DNA of 64,000 bases from Eriocheir sinensis (GCF_024679095.1 NC_066549.1:6056920-6120919), one strand, 5' to 3'. Counted from the stretch's first letter, positions 46,815-57,752 are shown. Translations and numbers: made by a program. The notes: a model not told the origin generated them from the sequence alone.

Positions 46815-47035
46815 GAATGACCGCCTCTGACACATCTACCGTTGTCGCGCGGCTAATAAGGACGACTTTTCCAGAGCAGGATTACCAACGCTTCAGAAAC
46901 CTGTAATACTAACAAACACGAGCTTATGAATGACCGCCTCTGACACATCTACCGTTGTCGCGCGGCTAATAAGGACGACTTTTCCAGAGCAGGATTACCA
47001 ACGCTTCAAAAACCCGTAATACTCAACTGTGATAC
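46815..47035. repeat. recent 113-bp tandem duplication
   Basis: Two near-identical copies starting gaatgaccgcctctgacaca at 46815 and 46928, including ttgtcgcgcggctaataagg and acgacttttccagagcagg. Only a few differences are present. Confidence 0.95.
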
Positions 47036-47240
47036 TAAAAACGACATTACTTTTAAATCTCTCTCACGTAAGTACTCGGTTCCTCGCAACAAAAGGCATT
47101 CAAAATCATGTGGACAATCTTCCCTTTCAAGCTATTCCACAGAACACCTAAAAAAAAAAAAAGAGAGCGGAAATCCAACCTCTTGAATGACGATTTTCTT
47201 CAGTGAGTGTTTTTTTTTTTACATCAAAGGGGGTATGTGT

Positions 47241-47241
<1 letters not shown>

Positions 47242-47298
<57 letters not shown>
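47242..47298. repeat. (TG)n microsatellite
   Basis: TG array directly upstream of the first amplified MITE-like element. Confidence 0.97.
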
Positions 47299-47299
<1 letters not shown>

Positions 47300-47374
47300 A
47301 CGCGGTATGAAAGAGCAAGCCCAGCCTCAAGCAATAAGGAAACAGTCACATAAAAGAACGACAAAACAAAGGTT

Positions 47375-48331
47375 GGTATTTTAAGACACTTTCGCTTCTC
47401 ACATCAGCTATTTCTAAAGGCTAAAGAGGGGTCAGTCGAGTTCCAATGAGTGTTTCTTTAGGTTCACGGTACAGAAGAAGGGTCACACTACCACCAGGGC
47501 CATAAAACTACTCCTGGAAATGCCCACAACTCCTACGAAAGCCATGTCAAATATGTTCTTCTAGGTTCATGGTACAGAAGAAGGGTCACTTAAAACTCCT
47601 GAAATGCCCCCAAACTCCTATGAAAGCCTTGTCAAATCCGAACTAAGTGAAAGTCTTGTCAACATGTTTAGGTTCTCATGGTACAGAAGAAGGGTCACAT
47701 TACCATGTCAAATATGTTCTTCTAGGTTCATGGTACAGAAGAAGGGTCACATTACCACCAGGGCCATAAAACTACTCCTGGAAATGCCCACAACTCCTAC
47801 GAAAGCCATGTCAAATATGTTCTTCTAGGTTCATGGTACAGAAGAAGGGTCACATTACCACCAGGGCCATAAAACTACTCCTGGAAATGCCCACAACTCC
47901 TACGAAAGCCATGTCAAATATGTTCTTCTAGGTTCATGGTACAGAAGAAGGGTCAAACTACCACCAGGGCCATAAAACTACTCCTGGAAATGCCCACAAC
48001 TCCTACGAAAGCCTTGTCAAATATGTTCTTCTAGGTTCATGGTACAGAAGAATGGTCAAACTACCACCAGGGTCATAAAACTACTCTATGTTCTTCTAGG
48101 TTCATGGTACAGAAGAAGGGTCAAACTACCACCAGGGCCATAAAACTACTCCTGGAAATGCCCAGAACTCCTATGAAAGTCTTGTCAAATATGTTCTTCT
48201 AGGTTCATGGTACAGAAGAATGGTCAAACTACCACCAGGGCCATAAAACTACTCCTGGAAATGCCCAGAACTCCTATGAAAGTCTTGTCAAATATGTGTT
48301 CTTGATCAGCGATATGTCTGATAATACGACC
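47375..48331 (+). mobile_element. MITE-like element with internally amplified 103-bp array
   Basis: The left end (ggtattttaagacactttcg, cttctcacatcagctatttc) and right end (gatatgtctgataatacgac) match the ends of the unamplified copies at 53.1 and 61.4 kb. Between them a 103-bp internal segment (landmarks ggttcatggtacagaagaag, ccaccagggccataaaacta, ggaaatgcccacaactccta) is repeated about eight times, with clean periods at 47714, 47817, 47920 and 48023. The junction aaatatgttcttctaggttc is the same in every unit. No transposase is seen. The terminal inverted repeats are imperfect. Confidence 0.82.
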
Positions 48332-48339
48332 CTTTGAAG

Positions 48340-49080
48340 ACTCGCCACCAGGCACACACACTTGCCACCCGAGGCCATAAACTGGGAGCGTTTATTTTCG
48401 CTTCGTCAAAGGAAAGAAATATACACTCCGTAAAAAAAGAAAAGGGAATGAATTACTACTGCCAACAGGTTAGTGAGGCACAGGAAAAATGGGATATAAA
48501 AAAACTAGACAGAAATACACACAACAGGTCACATGAGGCGAGGCAGCATGTCGTTGGGTAAGAGCTGACACATACATACACATTCACACAGGCACACATA
48601 CATACACTTGAAGACACACATACACATTCACACAGGCACGCATACAGACACCCCCAATGTCACCTAATCACATTGAGCAGTGTACACATAGAAAAAACAA
48701 TATGGGTGTTGTTAAAACGACGGAGAACAGAAATATCTTGCATCATAATGACACATGAGAACAGATTCTATCCTCCCTCAGGTGAACTCTCGCCCACAAG
48801 GTATGATGACACTTGGCAAAGGGTCAGAGGGGCAAGATAGCATGATTCTTCCGACATAAATATAACACAGGCTTGGGGGTAAACAATATGCTGACGTGTC
48901 AAAATAAAGGAAAAATATAGAATAAAGCCTGAATGTCAAGGCTTACACGCTGAGGTCAAGAAAAAAAAACACTTTGTGAAAAATATACAATAAAACCAAG
49001 ATATCAAGGCTTACGTGATGAGGTAGTACCTTCTGAATAATAGCTGTTTGGGCTGCCGCGGGGTTACTCCAAGCAGTTTC
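48340..49080. other. spacer between inverted MITE-like arrays
   Basis: Contains a short duplicated CA-rich block (cacattcacacaggcac twice, 48579 and 48624) and a ~70-bp duplication (about 48905 and 48972, sharing aatataNaataaaNcc and caaggcttac). No gene recognised. Confidence 0.6.
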
Positions 49081-49090
49081 AATATAACAC

Positions 49091-49184
<94 letters not shown>
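49091..49184. repeat. (AAT)n microsatellite
   Basis: Pure AAT array of about 31 triplets, inside the spacer between the two amplified elements. Confidence 0.98.
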
Positions 49185-49382
49185 CTAATAATGAAAATAT
49201 GCCGGGCCGGGATCAGCGTGAGGGGGCCGGCGCTGGCTGGTTGGTATGTCTGTCCTGAGAGCGTTGGCAGCACGGAGAAATTCAACTAAACATGACGAGG
49301 CTACCCTGATCACCATTATTCAATACATCAAGTAATTATAACTGTAGTGAAGTCCATTAACTCTCAATTGGCGAGATGTAAG

Positions 49383-50011
49383 GCGGTATTGTTAAACGCT
49401 TTGTCGCCCAAGTTGACATAATTTGACAAGGCTTTCGTAGGAGCTGTGGGCATTTCCAGGAGTAGTTTTATGACCCTGGTGGTAGTGTGACCCTTCTTCT
49501 GTACCATGAACCTAGAAGAACATATTTGACAAGGCTTTTATAGGAGCTGTGGGCATTTCCAGGAGTAGTTTTATGACCCTGGTGGTAGTGTGACCCTTCT
49601 TCTGTACCATGAACCTAGAAGAACATATTTGACAAGGCTTTCGTAGGAGTTGTGGGCATTTCCAGGAGTAGTTTTATGACCCTGGTGGTAGTGTGACCCT
49701 TCTTCTGTACCATGAACCTAGAAGAACATATTTGACAAGGCTTTCGTAGGAGCTGTGGGCATTTCCAGGAGTAGTTTTATGACCCTGGTGGTAGTGTGAC
49801 CCTTCTTCTGTACCATGAACCTAGAAGAACATATTTGACAAGGCTTTCGTAGGAGTTGTGGGCATTTCCAGGAGTAGTTTTATGACCCTGGTGGTAGTGT
49901 GACCCTTCTTCTGTACCGTGAACCTAAAGAAACACTCATTAGAACCCGACTAATCCCCTCTTTGACCTTTATAAATAGTGGATGTGAGATGCGAAAGTTT
50001 CTTATAATTCC
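49383..50011 (-). mobile_element. MITE-like element with internally amplified array (inverted partner)
   Basis: Reverse orientation of the 47.4-kb element. It starts with ggcggtattgttaaacgctt and tgtcgcccaagttgacat and ends with gagatgcgaaagtttcttat. The internal 103-bp segment is repeated about five times (period 49515 to 49618), with the same junction complement (cctagaagaacatatttgac) as the other array. Units are nearly identical. The shared junction shows that amplification preceded the duplication or transposition of the element. Confidence 0.82.
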
Positions 50012-50277
50012 GTTCCCGCCGCACCATTCACGTTACAGCCCCCTTCGGCCACCTCTAAGTCTTCGATCCACGGTAGTCAATCTAAGCCGACTTCCTGGCT
50101 GGCGGAGGTGACGTCAAGGTCCTATTGACGACCAGGGAGCTATTTCTGTGGTCCTCTGTGCCGCGACTTTTCTCACCTGGCCCAAGGGAACACTGTATGG
50201 GGTCGTGTGTTTGTTTTCACTGTCACAACCAATTCCCCGCTGTCCGTAACACCTGTCATAGCCGTCACGACACCTGT
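50012..50277. other. unassigned DNA
   Basis: Mixed composition. No gene recognised. Confidence 0.35.
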
Positions 50278-50480
50278 GGCCGTATTACTAAACATTTCGT
50301 CGTCCAAGAACACATACGAGTTTGGGACATTTCCAGGAGTAGTTTTATGGCCCTGGTGGTAGTTTGACTCTTCCTCTGTGCCGTGAACCTAAAGAAACAC
50401 TCATTAAAACCCGATTGACCCTCTCTTTGACCTTTAGAATTAGGTAATGTGAGAAGCCAAGGTGTCTTATAATATCGACC
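50278..50480 (-). mobile_element. MITE-like element, unamplified copy
   Basis: Starts ggccgtattactaaacattt and cgtcgtccaagaacacatac, contains gacatttccaggagtagttt and cctggtggtagtttgactct, and ends aggtgtcttataatatcgac. One copy of the internal segment only. It is about 200 bp long and has no coding capacity, so a non-autonomous DNA transposon is likely. 'ctgt' lies at both outer flanks. Confidence 0.75.
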
Positions 50481-50546
50481 CTGTTCTCTTTCCCAGCGCT
50501 TGTCACCCCGCCAGGTCTGCCTCGACACGCGATTCAACGCTACACT

Positions 50547-50665
50547 CTCTTTTAGGCCACTCCTCTGTACTCTATTCAGGAGCAGTGAGTAGCGGGCTTT
50601 TTTTTTTCATTATTGTTTTCTTTTTTTTACGCCCTTGAACTGTCTCCTCTGCTGTAAAAAAAATC
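50547..50665 (+). mobile_element. LINE 3' end (5'-truncated copy)
   Basis: ggccactcctctgtactcta, ggagcagtgagtagcgggc, a T-run, gcccttgaactgtctcctct and an A-tail. It starts within the 3' UTR, so it is shorter than most copies. Confidence 0.86.
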
Positions 50666-50756
50666 CACGCATGATACCTGACATTAAGTAGTAACCAAAG
50701 TCTCTCAAATAACAACTTTCACTTAATCCCTTTCGGCTGGGAGGCTCCGAGCTAAT

Positions 50757-50819
50757 GTTTCTTTTCTTACCGCAGTGGAAGCGCCTCAAGGGCAACAAAA
50801 ACAGGAAACAAAAAAGCCG
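50757..50819 (-). mobile_element. LINE tail fragment
   Basis: A short minus-strand match to the LINE 3' UTR: agtggaagcgcctcaagggc followed by an A-rich stretch and aaaagccg. It faces the plus-strand copy ending at 50665. Confidence 0.5.
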
Positions 50820-50831
50820 AAAAGAATCATG

Positions 50832-51120
50832 ATACTACGATTGATATTAAGACGACTAGCCTGTCTTTTTTACTCTTATCTTTAATCTTTTTTCAGCTGC
50901 TCATCTCTTCCATAAACTCATACGCGGGTAGTGCTTAGCCAGTGTAGAAGGATCAATATACTACGATTGGCATTAAGACGACTAGCCTATCTTCTTCAAT
51001 CTTATCTTTAATCTTTTTTTCCAGCTGTTCATCTCTTCCATAAACTCGTACGTGGGCAGTGCTTAGCCAGTGTAGAAGGATCAAGATACTACGATTGGCG
51101 TTGAGACGAATAGTCTATTT
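50832..51120. repeat. ~126-bp tandem repeat (2.3 copies)
   Basis: Units start with atactacgattggcattaag variants at 50832, 50958 and 51086 and share agacgactagcctatcttct, cagctgttcatctcttccat and gtgcttagccagtgtagaag. Confidence 0.94.
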
Positions 51121-51488
51121 TATTTACGCATATTTTCGTCTTCTCTGATATAAAGTAATGCGTGAGCCTCGTGAGAATATCCAATACTTAATTTCTTTCT
51201 CAAGTGACCAGAATACGTAATGCAATATTATAATTGTAAATGGATTTATCTCCTGTTCGTTAAGCAGACATAATGGAACTCCCGCATCGGACTCATTAGA
51301 CGGTTCTTTTGAGATTCGTTCACCCTCGCCTCGCGCCATCACCTACACGCCGAGCCCCGCCCACCGCTGCCTTTCAAACTCTGCCCCTGATGGCCATTCA
51401 CTAGCCCGGCGGATCCCAAGCTTTTCAGGCCTCGCATCATCTTTCAGGCTGTGACCGAGCCCACGCACCCCACCAAGATGCAAGGAGT
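51121..51488. other. unassigned DNA
   Basis: Mixed composition with a C-rich stretch near 51345-51420. No gene recognised. Confidence 0.35.
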
Positions 51489-51640
51489 ATTGAGGTCACG
51501 ACACCTCTCCTCCCGAAATTGACTTATCTTTCGGCCACTCCTCTAACTCTCTTTATAGGAGCAGAGAGTAGCGGGCTTTTTTTCACATTTGTTACCTTTT
51601 TTTATGCCCTTGAACTGACTCCTCTGCTGTAAAAAAACAA
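51489..51640 (+). mobile_element. LINE 3' end (5'-truncated copy)
   Basis: ggtcacgacacctctcctcc and cgaaattga (ORF2 end), tttcggccactcctctaact, ggagcagagagtagcgggc, a T-run, cccttgaactgactcctctg and a short A-tail. Confidence 0.88.
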
Positions 51641-52160
51641 ATCCTTTAAATTCTGTCCATTTGTTACGAATTTTGTGTACGCAAAGTATAAGGTTCTGAG
51701 CGATAACCATCAAAATTGAACGAAAATGTAAACTCAGACTGGATGTATGTGCTCAGAGCCTGTGTTATTTTAAACTTAAGGAATAGCCAGCTCCAATGCA
51801 TCGTACAGCAAACGTTGGTCTTAAAATAAAATCAGTTGATGATGTGTTTGGAATTTTAATGGGACAAACATAGAATCCGTCTTTATATATTTTTTTCCTT
51901 ACCCCCCTCCCTCCCCAGGATAAGCACACCACATTTTGAAAATCACTGCACGAGGCCATCTTTACAAGTCCTCTCTAACCTATATCTTGTGTTCAACTTG
52001 TGCCTCAGCCATCAATGCAGGACCTCTACTATAATTCTGCTCATTGAAAAGATCTGATGGTCTCTATTCCTCAAGCGATCAATATATTCCTCTATGTAAC
52101 TATCAACACTCATTAATATATATGTCTGAGTTTCTTTGCCCATCGATAAATATATCAATC
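51641..52160. other. unassigned DNA
   Basis: A/T-rich mixed sequence with no recognised features. Confidence 0.4.
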
Positions 52161-52164
52161 TGCC

Positions 52165-52250
52165 TGGCTATTTATTTTTACAGCACAGAGCAACTCAAGG
52201 GCAATAAAAAAATGTCCGCTAACCGTTACTCTCATATAGCGAAAAGTAAT
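52165..52250 (-). mobile_element. LINE tail fragment
   Basis: ttatttttacagcacagagc, aactcaagggcaataaaaaa and gtccgctaaccgttactc look like a diverged minus-strand LINE 3' UTR. Confidence 0.5.
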
Positions 52251-52269
52251 AGTAATAATGATAAATAAT

Positions 52270-52330
52270 AGTATAGTGATGATAATACTACTACTACTAC
52301 TACTACTTCCACTCCTCCTCTTTCTCCTTT
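52270..52330. repeat. (ACT)n and pyrimidine run
   Basis: Short ACT array (52284-52304) followed by a CTC/TTC-rich stretch. Confidence 0.85.
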
Positions 52331-52713
52331 TCCCCCTACTAATAATACGTTCACTATCGATACAAACACTATTTTTCAGACCCTTTCCACACACGCACAC
52401 ACCACTCCCACCACCCGCCCGGTCACCTCACCCACGCCCGCCCTGGCCATTCACTCGCAGCTCCCATTCATGCCATTCCATCAGTCACACGCTCCGTTCA
52501 GTGACACTTTTCCTCACCTGCCAATACCTGAATCAAGAGAAGAATAAGTAAAAAGAGCGTAGCCTTGCGTTATTTTTTTTTCATATATATATTTTTTTTG
52601 TGGAGGTGCTGTGTCGAGTTTCTTTCACATTTTTGTTTGTTGGTTTGTATTTCATTTTTCTGTTTTGCCCTTGACTTTTTTCCTTTAGTGCAAGAGAAAT
52701 ATTGCTGTTAAAC

Positions 52714-52715
<2 letters not shown>

Positions 52716-52805
<90 letters not shown>
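52716..52805. repeat. (TG)n microsatellite
   Basis: Pure TG array. It follows a T-rich segment (gcccttgacttttttccttt) that may be an eroded LINE tail. Confidence 0.98.
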
Positions 52806-52808
<3 letters not shown>

Positions 52809-52854
52809 GAACTTTTTTTTTTTATTTGCTTATTTCTTTATTTTTTATTCATTC

Positions 52855-52919
52855 TCTGTCTGTCTGTCAGTCTGTGTTCTCTCTGTTTCTGTCTGTCTGT
52901 CTGTCTGTCTGTTTGTATG

Positions 52920-52980
<61 letters not shown>
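52855..52980. repeat. (TCTG)n and (TC)n array
   Basis: A TCTG-based tetranucleotide run (about 52856-52910) passes into TGTA variants and then a pure TC array (52924-52979). Confidence 0.95.
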
Positions 52981-52981
<1 letters not shown>

Positions 52982-53101
52982 ACGGCAGGTGTTATCGGCC
53001 GGCGCGTGATTGATGCTCGTCTCGTCCCACCAACGGAGATGTTTTGTTCTGATTATCGACGTGAGGGGAACGCCTTACTGCCCTAACAACACCTTAAGGC
53101 A

Positions 53102-53318
53102 GGTATTATAAGACACCTTCGCTTCTCGTATCAGTTATTTCTAAAGATCAAAGAGGGGGTCAATCGGGTTCTAATGAGTGTTTCTTTAGGCTCATGCTAC
53201 AGAGGAAAGGTCAAACTACCACCAGGGTCATGAAACTACCCCTGGAAACGCCCACAACACCTACGAAAGCTTTGTCAAATATGTGAACTTGGGCGACGAA
53301 ATGTTTGAAAATACGACC
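53102..53318 (+). mobile_element. MITE-like element, intact reference copy
   Basis: Left end ggtattataagacaccttcg, right end cgaaatgtttgaaaatacga. The ends form an imperfect inverted repeat (ggtattataagacacctt against ggtcgtattttcaaacattt). It holds one copy of the internal segment (ccaccagggtcatgaaacta, ggaaacgcccacaacaccta). It is about 217 bp and has no coding capacity. 'taag' occurs close to both outer flanks. It serves here as the baseline for the amplified copies. Confidence 0.78.
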
Positions 53319-53397
53319 CTAAGACTGCTAAATATGTCACCATGAAGATGTACAACCGACGACCTCTTTCTCGATTCATCTATTTTTCCGTATGTCT

Positions 53398-53399
<2 letters not shown>

Positions 53400-53455
<56 letters not shown>
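53400..53455. repeat. (TG)n microsatellite
   Basis: Pure TG array. Confidence 0.98.
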
Positions 53456-53458
<3 letters not shown>

Positions 53459-53636
53459 GGTTATTTTCTACGATTATAAAATGGGAAAATTGTAAAAAGA
53501 GAAGAAAACACAAGAAAATGAACGAAGAAAATATAAAGAAAAGAATCAAGAAAAAAGAAAATCTGGATAGAGATGAAAAATAACAAAAAAATAACATAAT
53601 AAAAGAGAAGGTATCAACAACACGAAGATCTGAACG

Positions 53637-53712
53637 TCTAATACCACTACTACTTATATTACTACTACTACTACCACTACTACTACTACTACTACTGTTA
53701 CTACTACTATTA
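53637..53712. repeat. (CTA)n microsatellite
   Basis: CTA-based trinucleotide array with several substitutions. Confidence 0.92.
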
Positions 53713-54037
53713 TAATTCACCATCATTATCATCATCGGTCATATCAATCCACAGCAGGGCATAAGTTCCCAAGCGTTCCCATTAATATCAATTCCCTAGT
53801 TTCTAATTCCGGCGTACACGTTCTGTAAACTTTATAATTTTATCACACCAGCGGTTCAATGACCTCTCCTTTAGTTCCTTTTATATCACTTATTTTCCAG
53901 ACTATCACTCATTTTGTCCGTCTATTGTCCTGATCATTAACCACAAGAAAAGAAAACCACCAAACCAGCAGCGATCAATCAGAGTTTCAAGAATTAATAC
54001 AACGCTATCATCGCCACTAAACATCACAAACACCACA

Positions 54038-54041
<4 letters not shown>
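53713..54041. other. unassigned DNA
   Basis: A/T-rich mixed DNA. Nothing recognised. Confidence 0.4.
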
Positions 54042-54134
<93 letters not shown>

Positions 54135-54190
54135 CCCTCTTTCTCTCTTACCCTTTTACCCTCTTACCCTCTCTTACCCTCTCTTCCTCT
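54042..54190. repeat. (TC)n array with TACCCTC run
   Basis: Pure TC array (to 54130), preceded by ataaatctctc, the same style of boundary as the LINE-associated TC tracts. It is followed by several TTACCCTC-type units (54150-54185). Confidence 0.95.
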
Positions 54191-54364
54191 CTCTTCCTCC
54201 CCCCCCCTTTCGCAGTGTTTACAGGTCCCCTCGCCTCACAATAAGACTCTTGCCTGTACTCACCACCTTCCGAGGACTGACCCTGACACCCCACGAGACC
54301 CCGGCGACAGCGTCTTACCTGGAGAAGAAAGAATACGAGCGTTAATAGTGAGGTTGTCAGGTGT

Positions 54365-54660
54365 AGATGAAGGGACAGGAGGAGAAGGAGGAGGAAGGGT
54401 AGGAACAAGAGAAGGAGAAGAAGAATGAATGGATGAGGATAAGGAGGAGTACGGTGTAGAGTAAGAGAGGAAGGAAGAGGAGGAAGAGGAGGAGGAGAAG
54501 GAGAAAAACAAAAGGAGGAGAAGTAGGCTGAGGAGTAAGGTTAGGAGTAAAAGTGAGAAGAACAAGAAGAAGAGGAATAATAAGAGGAATAGGAAGAGGA
54601 GGAGGAGCAGGTCGAAGAGGAAGAGGAGGAGGAGGAGGAGCAGGAGGAGGATAAGGAAAG
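54365..54660. repeat. AGG/GGA-rich purine low-complexity DNA
   Basis: Purine-rich GGA/GAA triplet-based sequence. The minus-strand Leu/Ser frame is an artefact. Confidence 0.88.
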
Positions 54661-55036
54661 CTTTGTACACTGCATTAATAAAAACAACACATTATATTTT
54701 CTTACACTAAATTAAGCATTTTCACCTGAAGAGAACTCATTTCGTTAACATTTTTTTAATCACTACGGCTGTTCACTGTTTTATCTGTGTTTCAAAATTA
54801 TTTATGCCATTGAGACACATGAGAAATTAAAATATTAACCGAGTAAGAATTATATTGTGGAGCCTAATTTTTTGTTTCATCTCTTCGAAATCGTTACAGT
54901 ACTGTCAAAATATATATATATAAAAAAAACAGCAGGATCTTTGTTGATGTTTTTGTTTCTTGCCCTTGAGCTGCCTCCCTCCCAAGACCAAGACGAATAG
55001 ACAACAGGAAGTGCCGTTGTAAAGGCAATACCTCCG
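54661..55036. other. unassigned DNA, possible LINE tail
   Basis: A/T-rich. Near 54935-54980 'tttgttgatgtttttgtttc' and 'tgcccttgagctgcctccct' resemble the LINE 3' UTR, but only over a short span. Confidence 0.4.
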
Positions 55037-55039
55037 ACA

Positions 55040-55088
55040 CCATCACATCACATCACATCACATCACATCACATCACATCACATCACAT
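55040..55088. repeat. (CATCA)n microsatellite
   Basis: Pure pentanucleotide array of about ten units. Confidence 0.97.
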
Positions 55089-55111
55089 AACATTTACGAT
55101 TGGAACCTTCA

Positions 55112-55170
55112 CCTTTTTTATTTACAGTAAAGGAAGCAGCTCCAAGGCAAAAACAATAAATAATAATAAT
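55112..55170 (-). mobile_element. LINE tail fragment
   Basis: ttatttacagtaaaggaagc, agctccaaggcaaaaacaat resemble a diverged minus-strand LINE end grading into AAT. Confidence 0.5.
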
Positions 55171-55940
55171 AGTAATAATAATAATAAATAACAATAACAG
55201 AACAGAAATAACAGAATAATCACTGAAAAAAACACACACAAAAAAACACCCAAGAATGAAAACCTAATGATGCACTGATTGCCTCTTCATGCCTCCATTG
55301 GTCGTCAGCCGCAGCCTTGTTGTTCCCTAGCTTTAAACAATCAGCACGCAGCGTAAGAAAAATATATGGGTGCGCATGAGAGCAGAACTTCCCTCTAACC
55401 CCGCCTCCCGCCACTACCGCCCTGACAAACGGCCATCGGTAAGTTCTCTTTTTTCCTCGCGCTGAATTGGTCTTCGATAATCTATTGCACGCGTACGCAG
55501 GGGGCCCCGGGCGTGTAATCATTCGTTGCTCTCGGGGAAAAGGTTGGAGGCGGGTGTCTGGTTGTGCACGCGAGCAAGACGGATGGCAGGGAGGCCTCGG
55601 AATGCTGCGGCCTGGTAGGGAATTTATAGGAGGCGAGGGAACAGACCAGCGTTGTCAAATTATCGTACTCAAAACATCGCATTTCTCAGTTCCAGAGTCC
55701 AAAACTTTCCTACCCACACAGATAACGAGATTCCAGTTAGAGTTATCGTTAAAAGCATTACTTATTGCTGTTTGTTTGCTGTAGCTGTGTCAGAAGCCGG
55801 AAAATACGATGTACTGAGTGGCTGAGTACGATAATTTGCTAACCCTGGAACAGACGACGTACGGTGACTCAGGGCCAGTTCGACAGTCCACCACAGTCAT
55901 TGTAAGCGCCCAAACCAAACGATATTTTCCACAATGATCC
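55171..55940. other. unassigned DNA
   Basis: Mixed composition, G+C-richer around 55375-55620. A minus-strand frame of 100 codons (55220-55522) and a plus frame of 105 codons (55467-55784) have ordinary composition but no recognised domain. Confidence 0.35.
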
Positions 55941-55950
55941 GTTTTTTCGA

Positions 55951-56600
55951 CTCAATACCAGATACTAGCGAGATTTTCCGTGTTGTTTCCTCTACTTTCC
56001 TCCTTTTTATATCAACGCCAAACACTAGACAAGGAATTTTCGTGGTATTTTGTGTATGGTTGGGGAGGTTACGATATTTCTACTCAATACCAGATACTAG
56101 CGAGATTTTCCGTGTTGTTTCCTCTACTTTCCTCCTTTTTATATCAACTCCAAACACTAGACATGGAATTTTCGTGGTATTTTGTGTATGGTTGGGGAGG
56201 TTACGATATTTCTACTCAATACCAGATACTAGCGAGATTTTCCGTGTTGTTTCCTCTACTTTCCTCCTTTTTATATCAACTCCAAACACTAGACAAGGAA
56301 TTTTCGTGGTATTTTGTGTACGGTTGGGGAGGTTACGTTATTTCTACTCAATACCAGATACTAGAGAGATTTTCCGTGTTGTTTCCTCTACTTTCCTCCT
56401 TTTTATATCAACGCCAAACACTAGACAAGGAATTTTCGTGGTATTTTGTGTATGGTTGGGGAGGTTACGTTATTTCTACTCAATACCAGATACTAGCGAG
56501 ATTTTCTGTGTTGTTTCCTCTACTTTCCTCCTTTTTATATCAACGCAAAACACTAGACATGTAATTTTCGTGGTATTTCGTGTATAGTTGGGGAGCTGTA
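55951..56600. repeat. 132-bp minisatellite (5 copies), two open frames
   Basis: Units start with ctcaataccagatactagcg at 55951, 56083, 56215, 56347 and 56479, exactly 132 bp apart and nearly identical. 132 is a multiple of three, so two plus-strand frames stay open (217 and 194 codons) with a 44-residue period. Recent amplification explains the openness. There is no coding evidence. Confidence 0.96.
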
Positions 56601-56652
56601 AAACTGGCCCCCAAACCTACAGGGAATAGTACGTTTAGGACGGTGCTTGCAA

Positions 56653-57068
56653 GTCTATAGCATGCTGAAGATTGGAGTAGAATATAAATAACATGCTGAA
56701 TACTTATGGAAAATTGTCTGCCACGTTGAGAAGCCGGATAACACTTTTCCACAATCCATGATCCAGATTAGCTTATGTGGTGGCGCTGAATGCACAGACA
56801 TGTTGATTTTTTTTTTTTTTTTTTACAACAAAGGAGACAGCGCCCGCTACTTGCTGCTCCTAAAAAAAAAAAGAATCAAAAGAGGTGGCCGAAAGAGAGG
56901 TCAGTTTCGGGAGTATATAGCATGGTGAAGATTGGAGTAGACTATAAATAGCATGCTGAATATTGACGGAAAATTGTCTGCCACGTTGAGAAGCCGGATA
57001 ACACTTTTCCACAATCCATGATCCAGATTAGCTTATGTGGTGGCGTCGAATACACAGACATGTTGATT
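56653..57068. repeat. ~155-bp direct duplication flanking a LINE end
   Basis: The block tagcatgctgaagattggag, aattgtctgccacgttgaga, agccggataacacttttcca and tgtggtggcg...acagacatgttgatt occurs at 56653-56807 and 56914-57068 with about 95% identity by eye. A minus-strand LINE end fills the exact interval between the copies. Confidence 0.94.
56808..56913 (-). mobile_element. LINE 3' end between duplicated flanks
   Basis: Poly(T), acaacaaaggagacagc, then directly gcccgctacttgctgctcct, an A-run, ggtggccgaaagagaggtca and gtttcgggag. The usual 'tcaaggg...aaacaaag' middle is deleted. The flanking duplication is far too long for a target-site duplication. Confidence 0.87.
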
Positions 57069-57391
57069 ATAATTGTTAGTTTCTGTTCTGTTTCTCCTTA
57101 GAGTTACCCCCCAAACTCTCCAAAATGCCTTACGGAAATAAAACGAGCTGCGTAATGGATGATATAAGAATGATAAGATAATGGAAACGGGGGCAGGAGG
57201 AGGAAAGAAAAACACAGGGAAAAAATATAGGTTGGAAAGGGCACGTCTTCCATGGAAACACTAAACTACTGTTGTCTAATAAGCAAGGACGGCTGAGACA
57301 AAGCTGATTGGAATGAAAGCTCTGTTGTCACCTTTAAATCGTTTTACGGAAAGTTATATATGTGCGTATGAGGGGCAAGGAGAGTGAGTGA

Positions 57392-57395
<4 letters not shown>
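57069..57395. other. unassigned DNA
   Basis: Mixed composition. Nothing recognised. Confidence 0.4.

Positions 57396-57469
<74 letters not shown>
57396..57469. repeat. (TG)n microsatellite
   Basis: TG array preceded by a short GTGA run. Confidence 0.98.
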
Positions 57470-57471
<2 letters not shown>

Positions 57472-57656
57472 GTGTGTGTGAGCCTTTTAACGGGGTGGCA
57501 GAGCTGTGACAGAGAGTTAGGGGAGACGGAAGGTTGGTCACTAAAGCTCAACCCTTCAACAGAGACAGCTCCATGTATGACAATCACCCACCTCAGTTTG
57601 GCAGGAAAGAAAGAAATACTGCTATATACTTTTTCTATGTTATTTTCAACGGGTAC

Positions 57657-57658
<2 letters not shown>

Positions 57659-57747
<89 letters not shown>
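57659..57747. repeat. (AG)n microsatellite
   Basis: Pure AG array. Confidence 0.98.

Positions 57748-57752
<5 letters not shown>

Noticed and set aside
47375..50011. CRISPR-like array
   Set aside because: The units are contiguous 103-bp repeats without variable spacers, there are no cas genes, and the sequence is eukaryotic. It is a tandem repeat inside a transposon-like element.
54150..54185. Telomere-like repeat (TTACCCTC units)
   Set aside because: The arthropod telomere repeat is TTAGG (CCTAA on the other strand). This is a short pyrimidine-rich variant next to a TC array.
56653..57068. Target-site duplication of the LINE
   Set aside because: About 155 bp is far longer than LINE target-site duplications, so another duplication mechanism is needed.
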